Positions 5,340 through 8,019 of a stretch of DNA of 8,019 nucleotides are shown in pieces. Location: positions 1-8,019 of the forward strand of contig MTKS01000055.1 in the NCBI GenBank assembly GCA_004028495.1. The letters are read 5' to 3'. Position numbers and translations under genes: made by a program. The first letter of the stretch is position 1. Each line of letters opens with the position of its first letter. Source of the stretch: Candidatus Electrothrix marina. GTDB lineage: Bacteria; Desulfobacterota; Desulfobulbia; Desulfobulbales; Desulfobulbaceae. Below the pieces are notes generated by a model. It was not told where the DNA came from. It ran no database searches and worked only from the letters and a program-made list of their open reading frames with translations.

Positions 5340-6593
5340 ATGAAAAAAATAAAAACTATTGCGTTTGCCGGTTGCTCGGTTTTCCTGCTCTGCCAATGTG
5401 CAAGTGTGGATGATGTGCGAAGGTTGAATTATCAGCTCCGCACCATGAACCAGAAAGTTAAGGACGTGGAATCCAACACGAAAAATCAGGTGTTGAAACG
5501 AACAGCCGAGTCTTCCAGTCAGTTGGATACCGTGGCCGAGGAAACTCGTGAGTTGCGGACAATAACCGAGGAAAATTTAGAAGCGATCACTCGGATGAGA
5601 GAGCAGGATGCGCAAAAGATTACAGAGCTGGAAGAGGCCTTGCAACAGCTGCGGCGGGAAAATCAGCAGATCCGCTCGCAAAGTGATGAGATCCGGTCGC
5701 AAAGTGATGAAATTCGTTCGCAAAGCAGTCAGGTTCGGAGGGAAAATGAACGGCTTATCCAGTCACTTGAAGGGAAAATTAATAAATTATCCGGCAATAT
5801 GCAGCGGTTAAGTCAGGCCAGAGTGTACGCAGCGGAAAAGAAGGCCCGGCAGGCGGCTGAGCGGGCGGAAAAGGCCAAGAGAAGGGCCGTGGCAGCGGCG
5901 CAAACCCGACCGAGCGAAAAGACAACTCTGCTGCCGAGTAACAGGAAGGTTCGGAAGAATTACGGAACAGTGGTCGATGCAGTGCCGCCGCCGCAGCAGC
6001 AGACGCAGACGCAGCTGAGGATTAATCAGCCGGTTGTCGATACTTCGTCCACCTATCCCCGGATTACACCGCAGAGGCAGAAGGAGCCTGTGAGTTCGTC
6101 CCGGCAGCAGGTACAGGTACAGCAGCCGATACAGCAGGTCCGCGAGATTCAGGAAATCGAGGAGATACCGGTCCGGCGGCAACCTCCTGTGGCGGAGTAT
6201 CCGCCGCAGAGTCAGGGGGCGGATATGGGGGATGATTTGCTCGCGCAGGGTGTTTCTCAGTTTAAAGCCAAGGAGTACAAGTCTGCGTACAAAGTTTTCG
6301 AGCAGGTACTTGCCGGGCGTCCTGCGGATGATCAGGCGGCCAAGACTTTGTATTTTATGGGAGAATGCCTCTTTAATCTGGGCGAGTATGATCTGGCCAT
6401 TCTTGATTATCAAAAGGTGATCTCTAATTACAGCAGGAATCCTCACAGTTCCGCAGCATTACTGCGCCAGGGAATGTCGTTTGAAAAATTGACCGATCAT
6501 GAGACCTCCAAGATCATCTATACAAAGCTGATCGCGGATTACCCGAACAGCAGAGAGGCCGGGGTGGCTCGGCAGCGGCTGGAAGGACTGTAA
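5340..6593 (+). CDS. CpoB/YbgF-like cell-division coordinator, probable lipoprotein with coiled coil and TPR tail
   Basis: This 417-residue protein begins at ATG 5340, with AAGGA seven bases upstream. The N-terminus MKKIKTIAFAGCSVFLLCQCAS looks like a lipoprotein signal, although Gln directly before the second cysteine is unusual, so lipidation is likely but not certain. A long coiled coil runs from about residue 22 to 190, including a heptad IRSQSDE repeated three times (111-131). A Gln/Pro-rich linker covers about 205-297. The last 120 residues (298-417) hold TPR-like repeats such as YFMGECLFNLGEYDLAILDYQKVISNY, as in the CpoB/YbgF C-terminal domain. E. coli CpoB is a soluble periplasmic protein of about 263 residues that links Tol-Pal to septal peptidoglycan synthesis. 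This version is much longer. It directly follows tolB, where pal usually sits, and shows no OmpA-type peptidoglycan-binding domain, so it is not Pal. Confidence 0.85.
   Translation: MKKIKTIAFAGCSVFLLCQCASVDDVRRLNYQLRTMNQKVKDVESNTKNQVLKRTAESSSQLDTVAEETRELRTITEENLEAITRMREQDAQKITELEEALQQLRRENQQIRSQSDEIRSQSDEIRSQSSQVRRENERLIQSLEGKINKLSGNMQRLSQARVYAAEKKARQAAERAEKAKRRAVAAAQTRPSEKTTLLPSNRKVRKNYGTVVDAVPPPQQQTQTQLRINQPVVDTSSTYPRITPQRQKEPVSSSRQQVQVQQPIQQVREIQEIEEIPVRRQPPVAEYPPQSQGADMGDDLLAQGVSQFKAKEYKSAYKVFEQVLAGRPADDQAAKTLYFMGECLFNLGEYDLAILDYQKVISNYSRNPHSSAALLRQGMSFEKLTDHETSKIIYTKLIADYPNSREAGVARQRLEGL
5670..5732 (+). repeat. Three tandem 21-bp repeats encoding a heptad
   Basis: Units at 5670-5690, 5691-5711 and 5712-5732 encode IRSQSDE, IRSQSDE and IRSQSSQ. 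The first two differ by one silent base change plus the last base; the third has diverged more. The 21-bp unit equals one coiled-coil heptad, so copy-number change would lengthen or shorten the helix without breaking the frame. Confidence 0.85.
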
Positions 6594-6600
6594 AAAGGTT

Positions 6601-6606
6601 GGAAGG
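6601..6606 (+). promoter_or_regulatory. Ribosome binding site supporting the tlyA TTG start
   Basis: GGAAGG lies eight bases before the TTG at 6615. With the family-typical N-terminus MTKKKRLDQLLTERG, it supports this rare start codon. Confidence 0.55.
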
Positions 6607-6614
6607 TTAGGTCG

Positions 6615-7370
6615 TTGACGAAAAAAAAACGCCTGGATCAGCTGCTGACCGAACGTGGTCTGGCGGTTGATCTGAAAAAGGCACAGGCCCTGATCGGGGC
6701 GGGTCAGATCATTGTCAACACCGGGAGTGATTATAAGGCGGGCAGCCTTGTCCCGACGGACAGTGAAATCCGGCTGAGGAAAAGCTCTGCTTTTGTCAGT
6801 CGAGGCGGGGAAAAACTTGCCGGCGGCCTCAAACAGCTGGCAATTGATCCGACAGGCTGGATATGCGCTGATATCGGTTGTTCAACCGGTGGATTTACGG
6901 ATTGCCTGCTTCAGCGGGGGGCGGCCCGTGTCTATGCCGTGGATGTGGGATACGGCCTGCTGGCCTGGAAGCTGCGGCAGAATGAACGGGTTATCCTCCA
7001 TGAACGAACAAATGCCCGTTATCTGACTCGTCAACATATACCGGAGCCTCTGGACTTGGCTGTCCTGGATGCCTCGTTTATTTCATTGCGCGCCCTGTTG
7101 CCGCCGCTGCTTCCGCTGTTCGGTTCGGTTGTTCGCATACTGGCCCTGGTGAAACCGCAGTTTGAGCTTGCCAGGGACAAAGTCGGGGACCGGGGAATTG
7201 TGCGGGAGAGCCGACTGCATAAAGAGGCTGTTGATTCAGTGAAGCGATTTGCTGAGGAGTTGGGGCTGAGCTGTAGAGGAGAAGCGGCTTCGTTGATCTG
7301 CGGGGCCAAGGGAAATCAGGAGTTTCTTTTGTACTTTACAGCTGCTGAAAATGTCGAGAAAAAAACCTGA
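6615..7370 (+). CDS. tlyA: TlyA family rRNA (cytidine-2'-O)-methyltransferase
   Basis: This 251-residue protein has the TlyA layout. An S4 RNA-binding domain (about 5-65, KRLDQLLTERGLA ... KKAQALIGAGQIIVN) precedes a class I SAM-dependent methyltransferase domain of FtsJ type. The SAM motif is DIGCSTGGFTDCLL (86-99). The family tetrad K-D-K-E can be read at K67 (SRGGEKL), D152 (LDASFISL), K180 (LVKPQFE) and E236 (GNQEFLLYF). TlyA 2'-O-methylates C1920 of 23S rRNA, and some forms also C1409 of 16S rRNA; I cannot tell which type this is. Older annotations call the family hemolysin, which is probably misleading. The start is TTG at 6615, with GGAAGG eight bases upstream; no other in-frame start fits the family N-terminus. 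It lies 21 bases after the CpoB-like gene, so co-transcription is likely. Confidence 0.95.
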   Translation: MTKKKRLDQLLTERGLAVDLKKAQALIGAGQIIVNTGSDYKAGSLVPTDSEIRLRKSSAFVSRGGEKLAGGLKQLAIDPTGWICADIGCSTGGFTDCLLQRGAARVYAVDVGYGLLAWKLRQNERVILHERTNARYLTRQHIPEPLDLAVLDASFISLRALLPPLLPLFGSVVRILALVKPQFELARDKVGDRGIVRESRLHKEAVDSVKRFAEELGLSCRGEAASLICGAKGNQEFLLYFTAAENVEKKT

Positions 7371-7402
7371 AAAAGAAAATTGGTAAAAATAAGGAGAATC
7401 TA

Positions 7403-7873
7403 ATGCGATGCCGAACTTTTAAGGAGGGTGTGAGAGTCTGTATTTTAACAGCGGCGCTGGCAATAATGCTGAGCGGAGTCGCCGGAGCTGCTGAATTTGT
7501 ATCAGTTGTGAAAGACGGGGTCAATCTCCGTTCCGGCCCGACAACCGGCCATGAGGTACTCTTTCAGCTGCCTGCGGGCTATCCGCTGAAGGTGCTGGAG
7601 CGGGACAAGAAATGGATCAAGGTCAGTGATTATGAAAACGATAAGGGGTGGATTTATGCGGGTCTTGTTTCCAGAACTCCTTATGTTATCGTGAAAGCTG
7701 ATGAAGGTAATGTCAGGTCCGGTCCCGGTACAAGCTACGATAAGGTAGGGAAAGTGGTCCGCGATGTTATCCTGAAAAAGGTGGGGACAGAAGGGGATTG
7801 GTTCAAAATCAGCCATCCTGAATTGACCGGTTGGATATACAACAATCTTGTTTGGCCCAGAGAAGCAAGCTGA
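7403..7873 (+). CDS. Exported protein with two bacterial SH3 (SH3b) domains
   Basis: This 156-residue protein starts at ATG 7403, with AAGGAG six bases upstream. An N-terminal signal peptide has hydrophobic core VCILTAALAIMLSGVAG and probable cleavage after AGA (27-29). The mature part is almost entirely two SH3b repeats, about 31-90 and 93-153. Each opens with the signature VNLRSGPTTGHEVL (40-53) or GNVRSGPGTSYDKV (102-115). Each closes with a Trp-containing strand pair (WIKVSDYE ... GWIYAGLV and WFKISHPE ... GWIYNNLV). SH3b domains commonly bind peptidoglycan or peptide ligands in the periplasm. No catalytic domain is present, so it is probably a binding or adaptor protein. It follows tlyA by 32 bases. 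The exact partner cannot be read from sequence. Confidence 0.88.
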   Translation: MRCRTFKEGVRVCILTAALAIMLSGVAGAAEFVSVVKDGVNLRSGPTTGHEVLFQLPAGYPLKVLERDKKWIKVSDYENDKGWIYAGLVSRTPYVIVKADEGNVRSGPGTSYDKVGKVVRDVILKKVGTEGDWFKISHPELTGWIYNNLVWPREAS

Positions 7874-7937
7874 GCAGGGAGAAAGGCGGACGAAACGGTG
7901 GATGCAATAGCAGCCGGAGTCGGCCTGATGAAGGATA

Positions 7938-8019
7938 ATGAAAAAAAATAAGTATATGTATCTTTGCGCGTGTCTGCTGCTCTGCGGCACGGCTGCGTCG
8001 GCTGAATCCCTGGGTTCTG
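7938..8019 (+). CDS. N-terminus of an exported protein, cut by window edge
   Basis: An ATG at 7938 opens a frame of 27 codons to the window edge: MKKNKYMYLCACLLLCGTAA, then SAESLGS. It looks like a Sec signal peptide, with a positive N-terminus, a Leu/Cys-rich core and a likely cleavage after ASA. An in-frame stop at 7929-7931 rules out an earlier start. AAGGA at 7931-7935 is only two bases from the ATG, closer than usual, so the in-frame ATG at 7956 remains possible though it has no ribosome binding site. The mature protein is outside the window, so no function can be assigned. It probably belongs to the same transcription unit as the SH3b gene. Confidence 0.65.
   Translation, partial: MKKNKYMYLCACLLLCGTAASAESLGS

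Noticed and set aside
5808..6446. 212-residue minus-strand open frame opposite the CpoB-like gene
   Set aside because: Its Arg/Leu-rich composition mirrors the Gln/Pro-rich coding strand, and the + strand frame has clear TPR repeats and a signal peptide.

Overview
The window comes from a Gram-negative (diderm) bacterium. It carries most of a Tol-Pal cell-envelope operon on the + strand, preceded by a divergent redox flavoenzyme. Base composition is near 50% GC. A tol cluster without pal, a TlyA methyltransferase and a thioredoxin-reductase homologue lacking NADPH motifs would fit an anaerobic Desulfobacterota-type organism such as Desulfobulbales. That lineage call is inference from gene style; no sequence search was possible.

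Layout: (1) 1-748, minus strand: the N-terminal ~80% of a thioredoxin-reductase-like flavoprotein, cut by the window edge. (2) 749-1122: divergent intergenic region with a good sigma70-type promoter (878-906), an inverted repeat that overlaps its -10 box, and a leader hairpin just before the tolQ ribosome binding site. (3) 1123-1815 tolQ and 2070-2489 tolR, separated by 254 bases that hold two tandem copies of a structured palindromic repeat. (4) 2515-3873 tolA and 3966-5276 tolB. (5) 5340-6593: a long CpoB/YbgF-like protein (probable lipoprotein, coiled coil plus TPR tail) where pal or cpoB is expected. (6) 6615-7370 tlyA. (7) 7403-7873: an exported protein with two SH3b domains. (8) 7938 to the edge: the signal peptide of another exported protein.

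TolQ and TolR form the proton-driven inner-membrane motor, TolA carries force across the periplasm, and TolB is the periplasmic beta-propeller that normally exchanges between TolA and the lipoprotein Pal. The CpoB-like protein would tie this machine to septal peptidoglycan and outer-membrane work. The downstream SH3b protein and the next exported protein also look envelope-directed. TlyA, an rRNA 2'-O-methyltransferase, is the functional outlier. All genes from tolQ on run in one direction with short gaps, apart from the repeat-filled tolQ-tolR gap.

The strongest points for a second look are the tandem repeat, in which the two copies differ by paired changes that keep the stems intact; the flavoenzyme that has lost both NADPH-binding signatures but keeps a CxxC pair; and the absence of pal. 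I found no CRISPR array, IS element, tRNA or rRNA, and no clear novel defence or mobile system.
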